From contig NZ_CP035490.1 of the NCBI RefSeq assembly GCF_004135205.1, positions 2,683,501 through 2,747,500 of the forward strand: a DNA stretch of 64,000 nucleotides, in the 5' to 3' direction. The stretch comes from Hahella sp. KA22 (lineage in GTDB: Bacteria; Pseudomonadota; Gammaproteobacteria; Pseudomonadales; Oleiphilaceae). The position numbers and the translations under genes were made by a program. The notes below the pieces were generated by a model, which did not search any database, was not told where the DNA came from, and saw only the letters and a program-made list of their open reading frames with translations. Numbering within the stretch: position 1 is the stretch's first letter; each line of letters opens with the position of its first letter. Of this stretch, positions 36,840-45,224 are shown piece after piece.

Positions 36840-38147
36840 ATGGCGCTTTTTTCCATCATAAAGCTGGATGCGATCAAAAAAAGGAAAGAAGAGCGACCCA
36901 ACGACCCTGGCGAGCGACATACTGTTCTAGTTGTGGATGATGAGCCCGCCAACCTGAAGATGCTCGCCAGCCTGTTAGCGGATCAGTATCGGCTTATCGA
37001 AGCCCGCAGCGGCGCGGAAGCGCTCGATAAGGCCCAGGAACTACAGGACCCATCCAGCATCAGTCTTATTATCAGCGACCAGCGCATGCCGGGAATGAGC
37101 GGCGTGGAGTTTCTGGATAAAATTCGTCTTATTATTCCTGATGCGGTGCGCATTATTCTCACCGCGTATATGGATGTGGGCGCCATTTTGGAAGCAGTGA
37201 ATCAAGCCCACATTTATCAATTTATTATCAAGCCGTTTGACCGGCATGACTTTCTCCTTACCGTCAAGCGGGCGACGGAGCACTTTGACTTGCGTCAGGA
37301 GCTGAACGGCTATGTGCATAAGCTTGAACAGAAGGTGGCCCAGCGCACCCAGGAGTTAGAGCGCAAGAATACGGAGCTGCGGCAAGCCTATGACAAACTG
37401 GAGGCGCTCAGCGTCACCGACCCTCTGACGGGACTCAAAAACCGCCGCTTTATCCATAGCGTTCTGCGCCAGGACAGCGCATTCGCCGCACGGGAAAGCC
37501 TGAATCTGGAAAATCGCCCCATTTCTCCACCGGAAGGGAAAATCAGTGAAGATGTGCGTGGCGCCCGGCGCGATCTATTGTTCTACCTGATCGACATTGA
37601 CCATTTTAAGCAGGTCAACGATGTATATGGCCATATGGCGGGAGATCAGCTGTTAAGAGGGTTCAGTCAGCTGCTGGCGTCGCTGTTTCGCGAGTCCGAC
37701 TATCTGGTGCGCTGGGGCGGCGAGGAATTTCTGGTGGTCAGTCGCTTTGTGAGTCGTGAGCAAGCCTGCTTCATCGCCGAGAGAATTCGCCGGGAAGTGG
37801 AGCAGGCGACGTTTGAAATCGGCCTGGATGAAAGCGTCAACAAAACCTGCTCCATAGGCTTCGCCTGTTATCCGTTTTTTACTCAGCGCCCTGGCTACTT
37901 GTCCTGGGAACAGGTGGCGGATATCGCCGACTGCGCCTTATATGCGGCCAAACGCAGTAGCCGCAATAGCTGGGTGGGCGTGTTCAGCAACAACGCCGAG
38001 GAGCCCTGGTCGGAACTTTCCGGCAAAGACTGGCTCAGTCGCTTCAAGGCCGGTCCTGACGATATGTTGAGCCGGGGGGAGGCGAAGGTGATCTCCTCTT
38101 CTGAGGCGGCCGGGTTTCAGCGCTGGTTTGGATCAGACGCGCGATGA
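36840..38147 (+). CDS. Response regulator with diguanylate cyclase output (REC-GGDEF)
   Basis: About 435 residues. The receiver domain (about 25-150) has the acidic pair in VLVVDDEPANLKML, the phospho-acceptor Asp in LIISDQRMPGMSG and the conserved Lys in FIIKPFDRHDF. A coiled-coil linker (EQKVAQRTQELERKNTELRQ) leads to a GGDEF domain with an active site WGGEEFLVVS. It should make cyclic-di-GMP when phosphorylated. The ATG at 36840 is preferred; a TTG at 36816 would add eight residues. Its stop overlaps the start of the binding-protein gene (ATGA), and the histidine kinase two genes on is the probable partner. Confidence 0.9.
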   Translation: MALFSIIKLDAIKKRKEERPNDPGERHTVLVVDDEPANLKMLASLLADQYRLIEARSGAEALDKAQELQDPSSISLIISDQRMPGMSGVEFLDKIRLIIPDAVRIILTAYMDVGAILEAVNQAHIYQFIIKPFDRHDFLLTVKRATEHFDLRQELNGYVHKLEQKVAQRTQELERKNTELRQAYDKLEALSVTDPLTGLKNRRFIHSVLRQDSAFAARESLNLENRPISPPEGKISEDVRGARRDLLFYLIDIDHFKQVNDVYGHMAGDQLLRGFSQLLASLFRESDYLVRWGGEEFLVVSRFVSREQACFIAERIRREVEQATFEIGLDESVNKTCSIGFACYPFFTQRPGYLSWEQVADIADCALYAAKRSSRNSWVGVFSNNAEEPWSELSGKDWLSRFKAGPDDMLSRGEAKVISSSEAAGFQRWFGSDAR

Positions 38148-39241
38148 GGCTGCGCGCAATCACTTTGCTTGTACTGGGGATGCTGACCGCTGGTTTCTCC
38201 GTTATCGCCCTCGCGCAGGAAAAGTTGAACTTCGCCCTGATGGTGTCTCGTAGCGAAGGGGATTTGTTTTATGAGCCATTGGTGCGCTTTAGCGAAGCCG
38301 TGGCTGAAGATCTTGGCGTCACCCTGAAGGTCTATTACGCCCATGACGACCGCATTCTATATACCTCCAACATCGAGAAAGCCGCTGGGGAAGAGGGCGC
38401 GGACGCCATCATTCTGCAAAGTTTCAAAGGCGGCGGCGCTCGTTACGTCAGTATTGGCGAGCGCTATAAGACGCCCATGTTCTTTTTTAATGACGTCAAT
38501 ATGATGGACGAGGTCGCCGGCTCCGTTTTTTGGGTGGGGGAAGTCACTCCGGATGGAGGCCTGGCGGGCGGGAGTCTGGCGCAGACTCTGGTGGAGCGCG
38601 CCCGCAGCCTGGGGATGCGCAATGACCAGGGAATGATTGAGGTTGTGGCTTTGGAAGGGTTTTCTTCCTCTGGCGCCTCGCTGCGCCGGGTTGGTGGGTT
38701 ACAGGATTATGTCGCCGCCAATCCGGACGTCATCCTGCATCAGGTTCTGGCCGCCAATTGGCGGCGAGAGGAAGCGATGCAGAAAATGGATGGGCTATAT
38801 AAGCGCTACCCAGGCGTCAAACTCGTATGGGCCGCCAGTGACTCTATGGCGCTGGGCGTCGTCGACTGGGCGGGCGAACATGGACTGACCATGGGGGAGG
38901 ATCTGCTGGCGGGAGGCATCGACTGGGCCGGAGAGGCCTTGATGGCGGTTGCTGACCATCAAATCGAGGCCAGTTACGGCGGTCACTTCATGGAGGCGGG
39001 CTGGTCCATTGTCGTGATGTTCGATTACCTGCGAGGAGCGGCGCCCGCCAGCGAGCATGTGAGTTTGAGCACGCACATGGACGAGCTGAACGCCGGCAAT
39101 GTCAGGCGCTATCTGAAGCTATTCGGTGATATGGACTGGAAGAAAGTGGATTTCCGGCGATTTTCCCGTTTCCATCACCCTGAGTTGACGCAGTATCGCT
39201 TCAGTCTGGATGAGCTGTTGCGCGCCAGTGAAGGGCCTTGA
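38144..39241 (+). CDS. Periplasmic sugar-binding-type solute-binding protein (sensor accessory)
   Basis: A protein of 365 residues with a signal peptide (MRLRAITLLVLGMLTAGFSV, cleaved after IALA). The body has the type 1 periplasmic-binding fold: EKLNFALMVSRSEGDLFYEP, then a ligand-region segment ADAIILQSFKGGG and LVWAASDSMALGVVDWAGEH. No ABC permease or ATPase gene accompanies it. It sits between a response regulator and a histidine kinase in one overlapping operon. That favours a LuxP-like sensory role: it would bind a small molecule and touch the periplasmic part of the kinase. The ligand is unknown. Confidence 0.88.
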   Translation: MRLRAITLLVLGMLTAGFSVIALAQEKLNFALMVSRSEGDLFYEPLVRFSEAVAEDLGVTLKVYYAHDDRILYTSNIEKAAGEEGADAIILQSFKGGGARYVSIGERYKTPMFFFNDVNMMDEVAGSVFWVGEVTPDGGLAGGSLAQTLVERARSLGMRNDQGMIEVVALEGFSSSGASLRRVGGLQDYVAANPDVILHQVLAANWRREEAMQKMDGLYKRYPGVKLVWAASDSMALGVVDWAGEHGLTMGEDLLAGGIDWAGEALMAVADHQIEASYGGHFMEAGWSIVVMFDYLRGAAPASEHVSLSTHMDELNAGNVRRYLKLFGDMDWKKVDFRRFSRFHHPELTQYRFSLDELLRASEGP

Positions 39242-41266
39242 GTGGGTATGACTGAAGGTTCGTTTTATACCTCTCTGCGATTCCGCCTGCTGTTCTATAT
39301 TCTGTTATGCAGTTCGGTGATTACGCTTATCGTGACCTCACTGCAGCTATATCTGGATTTTCGGACGGATGTTCAACTCATAGAGAGCCGCTTTGACCAG
39401 GTAGAACGCAGCTATTTGCGACCCATTGCCGACGCGATCTGGAATTTTAATTACCAGGCGGCGGAAATTCACCTGGATGCTATCCTGAGTCTGCCCGATA
39501 TGGTGTGCGCGATGGTGCGTCAGGATCAGGAAGTGCTGGTGTCGAGGGGGGCGACGCCGGAGGCGGAGCGTAGCGCCATAGTTAAGTCATTCATGCTGGA
39601 GCTACATCGCGACGACCGCACGGTCATCCTCGGGCAGCTGACCGTTTGCGCTTCTTTGGAAGGCGTTTATGAGCGCCTGTTCAGTCGTGTTTTGGTGATT
39701 CTGGGCTCCCAGGGGGTAAAGACGTTCCTGACTTCCGCCTTCTTCCTGTTTATTGCGCAGCTATTGGTGACGCGGCATCTGGCGAAAATGGCGCGCTACG
39801 CAAAAAGCCTGAGTAAGGACGGCTTGCATCAACCGCTGCTATTAAGGCGTAAAGCAGCTCCCGATGAGCTGCAATCGCTGGTGGACGCCATTAACGCCAT
39901 GCGGTCGAACCTGCTGCAGGATATGGAGCGCCAGCAAGGCTTGATTCGGCTGGCGCAGGAAATGGCGGGGTTGGACAACAAGCGCGCGGTGCTTGCCTGT
40001 GCGGCGGAGTACCTGCTGCGCAAAGCGCATCCGCGCGAAGGCGCCAGGGTTGCGGCGTTTGTTCCTTTCCAAGGCGAGCAGGGGCGCATGCGTTTTGAGC
40101 GTTTAACCGCAATGGCGCCGCTGCAGCGCGGAGCGGCGGATTTCGGCGTGGAATATCTGGATCACTCGCCTATCGAGGACTTTGGCGGCTTTCAGTGGAT
40201 GCCTGAAGGGGCGGGTATTCGCATCAGCGGCGATGCGGTGGAGTTGTCCTGGGAAGAAGAGGGCCGGCCTGTTTTCTATCTGGGACTCATCGGGGTGGAT
40301 ACGGCGCGCATTCAGGCCGAGCAGGAATATGAATTGTTGCCGACGCTGATGCAGTTTGTGTTGCTGACTCTGAAGAATGTGCAGACCACGCAAGAGCTGG
40401 AAGGCAAGGTCGGTCATAAGACCGCTTTGCTGCAGTCCGCGGTTAATGAGCTGACTGAGCGCAACGAAGAGCTCAAGTCCGCGCAGTCCCAGCTGGTGCA
40501 GGCGGAAAAGATGAACAGCCTCGGCAGCCTGGTTGCCGGGGTGGCGCACGAAGTGAATAATCCTAATAACTTCATTCATGTCAGCACGTCCAATTTGCTG
40601 AAGGAACTGTTCGACCTGCAAATACTGATTTTTGAGCTTTCCGAGGGAGAAAGCGCAGTGCAGGATGAGTTTGATCAGCGTTTCCTCAAGCTCTATCGCC
40701 ATCTCTCCATTATCACGGAAGGCTCCAGTCGCATTAAACGTCTGGTGGACAGCCTGCGCGACTTTTCCCGGATCGAAGGCGCGGAGCAAAGCAAAGCGCG
40801 TGTGATGTCGGAATTGGAGGGAACTTTGCGGCTGGTGCAGTCGGCCCATCGCAGCGACATCGACTTTGACGTGGATCTGCAGGCGGACCCGAAGATCCTG
40901 GGGTTTCCCGCGCAATTAGGGCAGGTATTCATGAATCTGTTGATCAATGCTTGTCAGGCGGTTGAAGAAAAGCGCGCAGACCCTCAAGCCGAGACTGGCT
41001 ATCGGGGGCGGATAAGCGTCTCCAGTCGGATTGAGTCGGGCGCTCTTTGCATGGTTATCGAAGATAATGGGCCGGGTATTCCGCCAGACAGGATGAAGCA
41101 TATTTTTGACCCTTTCTATACCAGCAAGCCTGCGGGGCAGGGCACAGGCCTGGGTTTATCCATCTCGTACGAGATCATTCAGGCGCATCGGGGAGAAATA
41201 ACCTGTGAATCGGAACCGGGACGAGGCGCGAAATTTGTGATCCGCTTGCCGGTGTGCTGGGATTAA
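39242..41266 (+). CDS. Sensor histidine kinase with periplasmic domain
   Basis: About 674 residues from a GTG placed directly after the previous stop (AGGG six bases upstream); an ATG at 39248 is possible. A membrane helix near 14-36, a periplasmic domain of about 110 residues and a second helix near 155-178 are followed by a HAMP-like segment, a GAF-like region and a coiled-coil. The kinase core has HisKA with VAGVAHEVNNPNNFIHVST, then the N box LLINACQAVEE, DNGPGIPPDRMKHIFDPFYT and GTGLGLSISYEII. It should receive the signal from the binding protein upstream and phosphorylate the REC-GGDEF regulator. Confidence 0.9.
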   Translation: MGMTEGSFYTSLRFRLLFYILLCSSVITLIVTSLQLYLDFRTDVQLIESRFDQVERSYLRPIADAIWNFNYQAAEIHLDAILSLPDMVCAMVRQDQEVLVSRGATPEAERSAIVKSFMLELHRDDRTVILGQLTVCASLEGVYERLFSRVLVILGSQGVKTFLTSAFFLFIAQLLVTRHLAKMARYAKSLSKDGLHQPLLLRRKAAPDELQSLVDAINAMRSNLLQDMERQQGLIRLAQEMAGLDNKRAVLACAAEYLLRKAHPREGARVAAFVPFQGEQGRMRFERLTAMAPLQRGAADFGVEYLDHSPIEDFGGFQWMPEGAGIRISGDAVELSWEEEGRPVFYLGLIGVDTARIQAEQEYELLPTLMQFVLLTLKNVQTTQELEGKVGHKTALLQSAVNELTERNEELKSAQSQLVQAEKMNSLGSLVAGVAHEVNNPNNFIHVSTSNLLKELFDLQILIFELSEGESAVQDEFDQRFLKLYRHLSIITEGSSRIKRLVDSLRDFSRIEGAEQSKARVMSELEGTLRLVQSAHRSDIDFDVDLQADPKILGFPAQLGQVFMNLLINACQAVEEKRADPQAETGYRGRISVSSRIESGALCMVIEDNGPGIPPDRMKHIFDPFYTSKPAGQGTGLGLSISYEIIQAHRGEITCESEPGRGAKFVIRLPVCWD

Positions 41267-41414
41267 AGAGAGTATGTTGCTTGTATAGGGATGACAAGTT
41301 GAGTTGGGCCTGTTCAATCAGGCGTGAGACTAAGGAGGCGAAGATTCCCATCATCAGCGACGATGCCGGAACTTCGACTTGCCTTGGGTAACTGCTTTGA
41401 GACGTACAGAAATC

Positions 41415-42080
41415 ATGAACGCACCGCAATTCGACTGTGTCGAGCAGATTGGGGCCGCTTTGGCGGCGCATTGGTATAACGCCCTTGCAATTGAAATCAG
41501 TCCGGGACAACTGGTCTCTCGCTTGCTGGCCACAGGCGACGATGTGGAGATGTGTCTGGGAGGATTTGAGTGGATTTGCGATGGCGAGGAGAGGGCGGCT
41601 CTAATTGGTCTGCCAGATAAAGATCCTCATGGCGCGGCGATAGCCTTGCCGGAGAGGGTTGATGACGGCCATCACTGCCATTTCATTCTCAACCTGGCGG
41701 CGTTAATCGCCCACAAAATCGGCGCATCCGACGACTTCACGGCGCTACAGGATTCTCAAATCACCGACGATCTGATCGCGATGCTGAAAACTGCGATTGA
41801 ATACGAAATGCTGCATTCCCTCGGCGACGTCAAGCGTCAACTGGAGCAGGGCGGCGTGAAGTTCGCCGCTGACGCCGTGGTCGGCGTGTACCGCCACGAT
41901 GAACTCACCCCCACCATCCTTGAAGACTACGCCAACGGCCCGGAACAACTGGAATTCTGCTCCCACAAAATCACCCCGGAACAGGTGCTGGAAATAGTGG
42001 CCGACGCCTTCTACCGGTCTGAAGAGAGAAAGACATGGCTGAAACAAGGCGGACTGTTTGTGGTGGAGTGTGAGCTGTGA
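41415..42080 (+). CDS. Protein of unknown function
   Basis: About 221 acidic residues beginning MNAPQFDCVEQIGAALAAHW. It is soluble, without signal peptide or membrane helix. It has an internal His-rich turn (DDGHHCHFILNLAALIAHKI) and ends KTWLKQGGLFVVECEL. I do not recognise the family. ATG 41415 fits the amino-acid composition better than the longer frame from 41379. It lies 148 bases after the histidine kinase on the same strand; a link is possible but unsupported. Confidence 0.65.
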   Translation: MNAPQFDCVEQIGAALAAHWYNALAIEISPGQLVSRLLATGDDVEMCLGGFEWICDGEERAALIGLPDKDPHGAAIALPERVDDGHHCHFILNLAALIAHKIGASDDFTALQDSQITDDLIAMLKTAIEYEMLHSLGDVKRQLEQGGVKFAADAVVGVYRHDELTPTILEDYANGPEQLEFCSHKITPEQVLEIVADAFYRSEERKTWLKQGGLFVVECEL

Positions 42081-42139
42081 CTGATTGAGTCAAGCGGCCA
42101 GAGCCAATCTCAGCTGCAGTGTGAGGCCCGCTCTTATGG

Positions 42140-42709
42140 TCACCTACCGATACCTTCTCTGTGAGTTAGCTTCTTTTTATAAAGATCAAAAATAAACGCG
42201 ATGCTGTGGGTTTCATAGCCCGTCAGCGGACCTGTCTTAATGAACCACCTTTGCAGTTTGGGAAGCGCTTCTTCCTTTAACAGAGAGCTCGAAATGGATA
42301 AATATTCCTTTGGCAGTGCAGTCAAAGTGATTGTCCATTTCGGCTCATATAAACCTTGCACGATAAACTTATTAGGCGATGAATGGCGAGTACGCAGGCG
42401 AGAATACGTGGCTTTCAGGATGGTGACCGGCTCCTGCATACGGAGCCTGTAGCGATAGGAGCTCAGTGAGTACTCGTCTCCGAACCTAAAAATCGCCGAT
42501 AACTCGCTATATTGAGGTACATCGATAAGAGCCTCCGATAAAGCTTTGCTGTTTAACGGAAAGGCATGGTCTTTGGGTATTTTATATCTCAATTGGGTGG
42601 GGATCTGATTCACTGCTAATGAAATCTGGCGGGTAAACGACTTGAGATAATAAGGTGAAATAGATCGCTTGTGTACAAGATGCGGCAGCCAAGGCCTTTT
42701 TTCGGGCAA
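42140..42709 (-). CDS. Unrecognised basic protein, probably truncated at its 5' end by a tRNA-tail repeat
   Basis: An open frame of about 189 codons with plausible protein character, for example LSEALIDVPQYSELSAIFRF and PNKFIVQGLYEPKWTITLTA. The only early start is a TTG at 42709, which lies inside the repeated terminator unit downstream of the initiator tRNA. The first ATG comes roughly 90 codons in. No ribosome binding site or promoter fits in between. The most likely reading is that the original 5' end was replaced when the tRNA-tail repeats expanded, leaving a gene remnant. No family is recognised. Confidence 0.5.
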   Translation of the reverse strand: MPEKRPWLPHLVHKRSISPYYLKSFTRQISLAVNQIPTQLRYKIPKDHAFPLNSKALSEALIDVPQYSELSAIFRFGDEYSLSSYRYRLRMQEPVTILKATYSRLRTRHSSPNKFIVQGLYEPKWTITLTALPKEYLSISSSLLKEEALPKLQRWFIKTGPLTGYETHSIAFIFDLYKKKLTHREGIGR

Positions 42710-42811
42710 TAAAAAAGCCCGATATAAAATCGAGCTTTTAGGAATGCTGGTTGCGGGGGCGGGATTTGATCGCGGCGGGCCTCCGCATACGACCGCTAAG
42801 GTCGTCCTTCA
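42705..42811. repeat. tRNA-fMet tail repeat, unit A (107 bp)
   Basis: This is the distal unit of a tandem pair with a period of exactly 107 bp. Read on the minus strand it holds a small hairpin region, then about 24 nt closely matching the tRNA 3' end including CCA (42748-42771), then the same terminator that follows the real tRNA. Units A and B appear identical. Confidence 0.92.
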
Positions 42812-42918
42812 GGCAATAAAAAAGCCCGATATAAAATCGAGCTTTTAGGAATGCTGGTTGCGGGGGCGGGATTTGATCGCGGCGGGCCTCCGCATACGAC
42901 CGCTAAGGTCGTCCTTCA
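42812..42918. repeat. tRNA-fMet tail repeat, unit B (107 bp)
   Basis: A second identical unit. A third partial copy (42919-42974) passes into the genuine tRNA gene. The repeated tRNA tail differs from the real one at two positions, in the T stem and T loop, so it cannot form a functional tRNA. Confidence 0.92.
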
Positions 42919-42920
42919 GG

Positions 42921-42951
42921 CAATAAAAAAGCCCGATATAAAATCGAGCTT
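42921..42951 (-). terminator. Terminator of initiator tRNA gene 1
   Basis: On the minus strand the 9-bp stem AAGCTCGAT/ATCGGGCTT (one G-U pair) has a 5-nt loop and is followed by TTTTTTATTG. The same terminator recurs in units A and B. Confidence 0.85.
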
Positions 42952-42961
42952 TTAGGAATGC

Positions 42962-43038
<77 letters not shown>

Positions 43039-43051
43039 ACAACGAGGGCGT

Positions 43052-43080
43052 ATACTAAAGATCCGAGTGGCGCACGTCAA
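43052..43080 (-). promoter_or_regulatory. Sigma-70 promoter of initiator tRNA gene 1
   Basis: TTGACG (43075-43080) and TAGTAT (43052-43057) are separated by 17 bases, followed by a GC-rich discriminator (ACGCCC) as in stringently controlled stable-RNA promoters. Gene 2 has the same boxes and spacing. Confidence 0.85.
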
Positions 43081-43649
43081 TGGCAATTGCTAAAAAACTT
43101 TTGAAAAAATCGCTATTTATCGGTTGGCTTCGGATGAAGCCCCAGTGGACAAGGCTTTTCCTGCGCAAATAACAGAAGGGCATCCTTCTATTAGCTGTAC
43201 GCTTCAGGGTTCGGCAACGGAATTTGTTGCTTTCCACTTCTTGGCTAATCGTCTACTCCAGTTTGAAATATATACAGGGATAGAGGTGACGCCTACGCAG
43301 CGACTTATTTTTTTTCTAATATTCCGTCTCGCTGATAATGTGCTGGTATTGGGTCATCTGCTCTATTTCTTCTGTTCTGAAGCCGCCAAATATTATTTTG
43401 TTTTTAGAGAGGGCTGCCTGGGCGAGCTTTATAACGCCTTCATTATTTATCGTCACATTGTGGTCGGCTAGCGATCATCAGCCAAAAAGCAGGCTTTAAT
43501 TATTTGAAGCCTGAATGATCCGTGTTCAACAAAGAATGGTATATCGAATTCGCTATGAAATATGGTGCGTGCGGGAGCTTACGTAAGTTGGCGTGGACTA
43601 CCCGTGGCCTTCGTAGGCTTGTTGTCTGGAGAGAGGGGGCGTTTTTTCT
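43081..43649. other. Region between the two tRNA-fMet loci
   Basis: About 570 bases between the promoter of tRNA copy 1 and the tail repeat of copy 2. A frame of 115 codons (43124-43471, plus strand) has no ribosome binding site and unusual Phe/Leu/Tyr-rich composition, so I leave it uncalled. I see no other feature. Confidence 0.4.
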
Positions 43650-43755
43650 GGCAATAAAAAAGCCAGCTAAAAAGCTGGCTTTAGGAATACTGGCTGCGGG
43701 GGCAGGATTTGAACGGGCCGGCCACCCGGATACGACCGCCGAGGTCATTTTTTCA
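43650..43755. repeat. tRNA-fMet tail repeat at locus 2 (106 bp)
   Basis: One unit downstream of tRNA copy 2 has the same design as the 107-bp units but its own terminator hairpin (GCCAGCT/AGCTGGC). The tRNA tail (43691-43714) differs from the real one at one position. A second partial copy begins at 43756 and leads into the true tRNA. Confidence 0.9.
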
Positions 43756-43757
43756 GA

Positions 43758-43789
43758 CAATAAAAAAGCCAGCTAAAAAGCTGGCTTTT
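43758..43789 (-). terminator. Terminator of initiator tRNA gene 2
   Basis: The 11-bp perfect stem AAAAGCCAGCT/AGCTGGCTTTT with an AT tetraloop is followed on the minus strand by TTATTG. It recurs in the repeat unit at 43650-43755. Confidence 0.85.
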
Positions 43790-43797
43790 AAGAATGC

Positions 43798-43874
<77 letters not shown>

Positions 43875-43888
43875 ACAACGAGGTGCGT

Positions 43889-43917
43889 ATACTAAAGACC
43901 TTGTTTGCATCCGTCAA
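43889..43917 (-). promoter_or_regulatory. Sigma-70 promoter of initiator tRNA gene 2
   Basis: TTGACG (43912-43917) and TAGTAT (43889-43894) are 17 bases apart, followed by ACGCACC. The core boxes match the promoter of copy 1, while the spacer sequence differs. Confidence 0.85.
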
Positions 43918-44171
43918 CCCCTTGCGAGAAAAACTTAACGGCGTGGTCAAATATTACGCGGAGTTGGGCTCCGGCGTGAACAAACATCCAGATGTTTGAC
44001 TATTATTTAGCTCAAGCCTGTGTTTTCGGACGCCAACAGTCTCTCTTATGAGCGGAGCTGTTCGGCGTCTCGCATAGAGGAGAGGTTGGACGCAGCCCTA
44101 GAGCCAATAATAAATCAGTAATTTCAAGAAACAGCCCGATAGGGCATTTGAGAGAGTGAGTCAGAACTTCG

Positions 44172-45224
44172 ATGGATTCCCTGGAAGAGCTGTTCGCCCG
44201 AGCGCGTAAAAATGAAGAGATTGCGCGTAACCTGTTCGACATTGAGGTTGCGATCCTTAATGTCGCCAAGGTGCAGCCGTTTCTTGAACATCTGTTGCAA
44301 ACCGTGCAGGTCAAATTCGGCGTCAAGCATGTCTGGTACGCCATGGTTGAAAGCGCCCATACGGAATCCCTGATAAAAACCCTGAAAGCCTCGCCGGATC
44401 TGGCGGGAAAGTGGGTGAGTGCGCCTTCCGTTGAGTATCTGGCGGCGACGAAGGGAGCGCGGGAGCCGCTGATGGATCACGCCGATCTGTATCGTTTCTT
44501 CTTTATGACGCCGCCGGAAATCCGCACCCAAATTCGCTCCATAGCGATACTGCCTTTGATTCTTGAAGGACGTCTGGCGGGAAGCCTGAATCTGGCGGCC
44601 GACGACCAGGAACGTTATCGCGCCGATAAAGAATGCTTTTTTTTGCGCCAGCTGAGCGTCAAGGCGTCGCTATGTCTGAGTTCTGTGGCGGCGCGGGAGA
44701 AAATCGCCGATCTCGCCACCCGCGATCCGCTGACGCAATTGCGCAACCGCCGGGAAATGGAAGACGCATTGGAGGTGGAGATCAGTCGAGCGGGGCGTAA
44801 TGATCAGCCATTGGCGCTGGCGTTTATTGATTGCGATGACTTTAAGCTGGTCAACGATGCTTACGGTCATGACGTGGGCGACGAATATCTGAAACATGTC
44901 GCTGAGGGCCTGTGTGCGATGCTGCGTAAGTCCGATCAGGCGTTTCGCTTCGCTGGCGATGAGTTTGTGGTGCTGTTGCCCGATCAGGATCAAGAGGGCG
45001 CTGAGCAAATTGCAGAGCGGCTATGCGATTATCTCTACGCTAACCCGCTGGTCATTGACGATATGCGTATTCCTGTCAAAGTCAGCATTGGCGTAGCGTC
45101 CACCAGTCAAATCGGGACGGGAAGCGCGCGTTCGCTGTTAAAGCTGGCGGACAAGCGTTTGTACGAAAAGAAAAAACGCAAGCCCTGCGCGGCGGCGCGC
45201 CTGTCGTCTCAGGATCAGTGCTGA
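44172..45224 (+). CDS. GAF/DUF484-like sensor diguanylate cyclase
   Basis: A protein of 350 residues. The N-terminal ~165 resemble a DUF484/GAF sensor (AILPLILEGRLAGSLNLAAD), preceded by a helix LEELFARARKNEEIARNLFD. The GGDEF domain has DPLTQLRNRREME, FIDCDDFKLVNDAYGHDVGD and the active-site loop FAGDEFVVLL. The loop is AGDEF rather than GGDEF, a variant still compatible with activity because Gly2, Asp/Glu and Glu are kept. No membrane helices are present. Its last 10 bases overlap the convergent AraC gene. Confidence 0.88.
   Translation: MDSLEELFARARKNEEIARNLFDIEVAILNVAKVQPFLEHLLQTVQVKFGVKHVWYAMVESAHTESLIKTLKASPDLAGKWVSAPSVEYLAATKGAREPLMDHADLYRFFFMTPPEIRTQIRSIAILPLILEGRLAGSLNLAADDQERYRADKECFFLRQLSVKASLCLSSVAAREKIADLATRDPLTQLRNRREMEDALEVEISRAGRNDQPLALAFIDCDDFKLVNDAYGHDVGDEYLKHVAEGLCAMLRKSDQAFRFAGDEFVVLLPDQDQEGAEQIAERLCDYLYANPLVIDDMRIPVKVSIGVASTSQIGTGSARSLLKLADKRLYEKKKRKPCAAARLSSQDQC

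Noticed and set aside
43124-43471. Plus-strand frame of 115 codons between the tRNA genes
   Set aside because: It has no ribosome binding site, an odd Phe/Leu/Tyr-rich composition, and overlaps other frames of equal quality.
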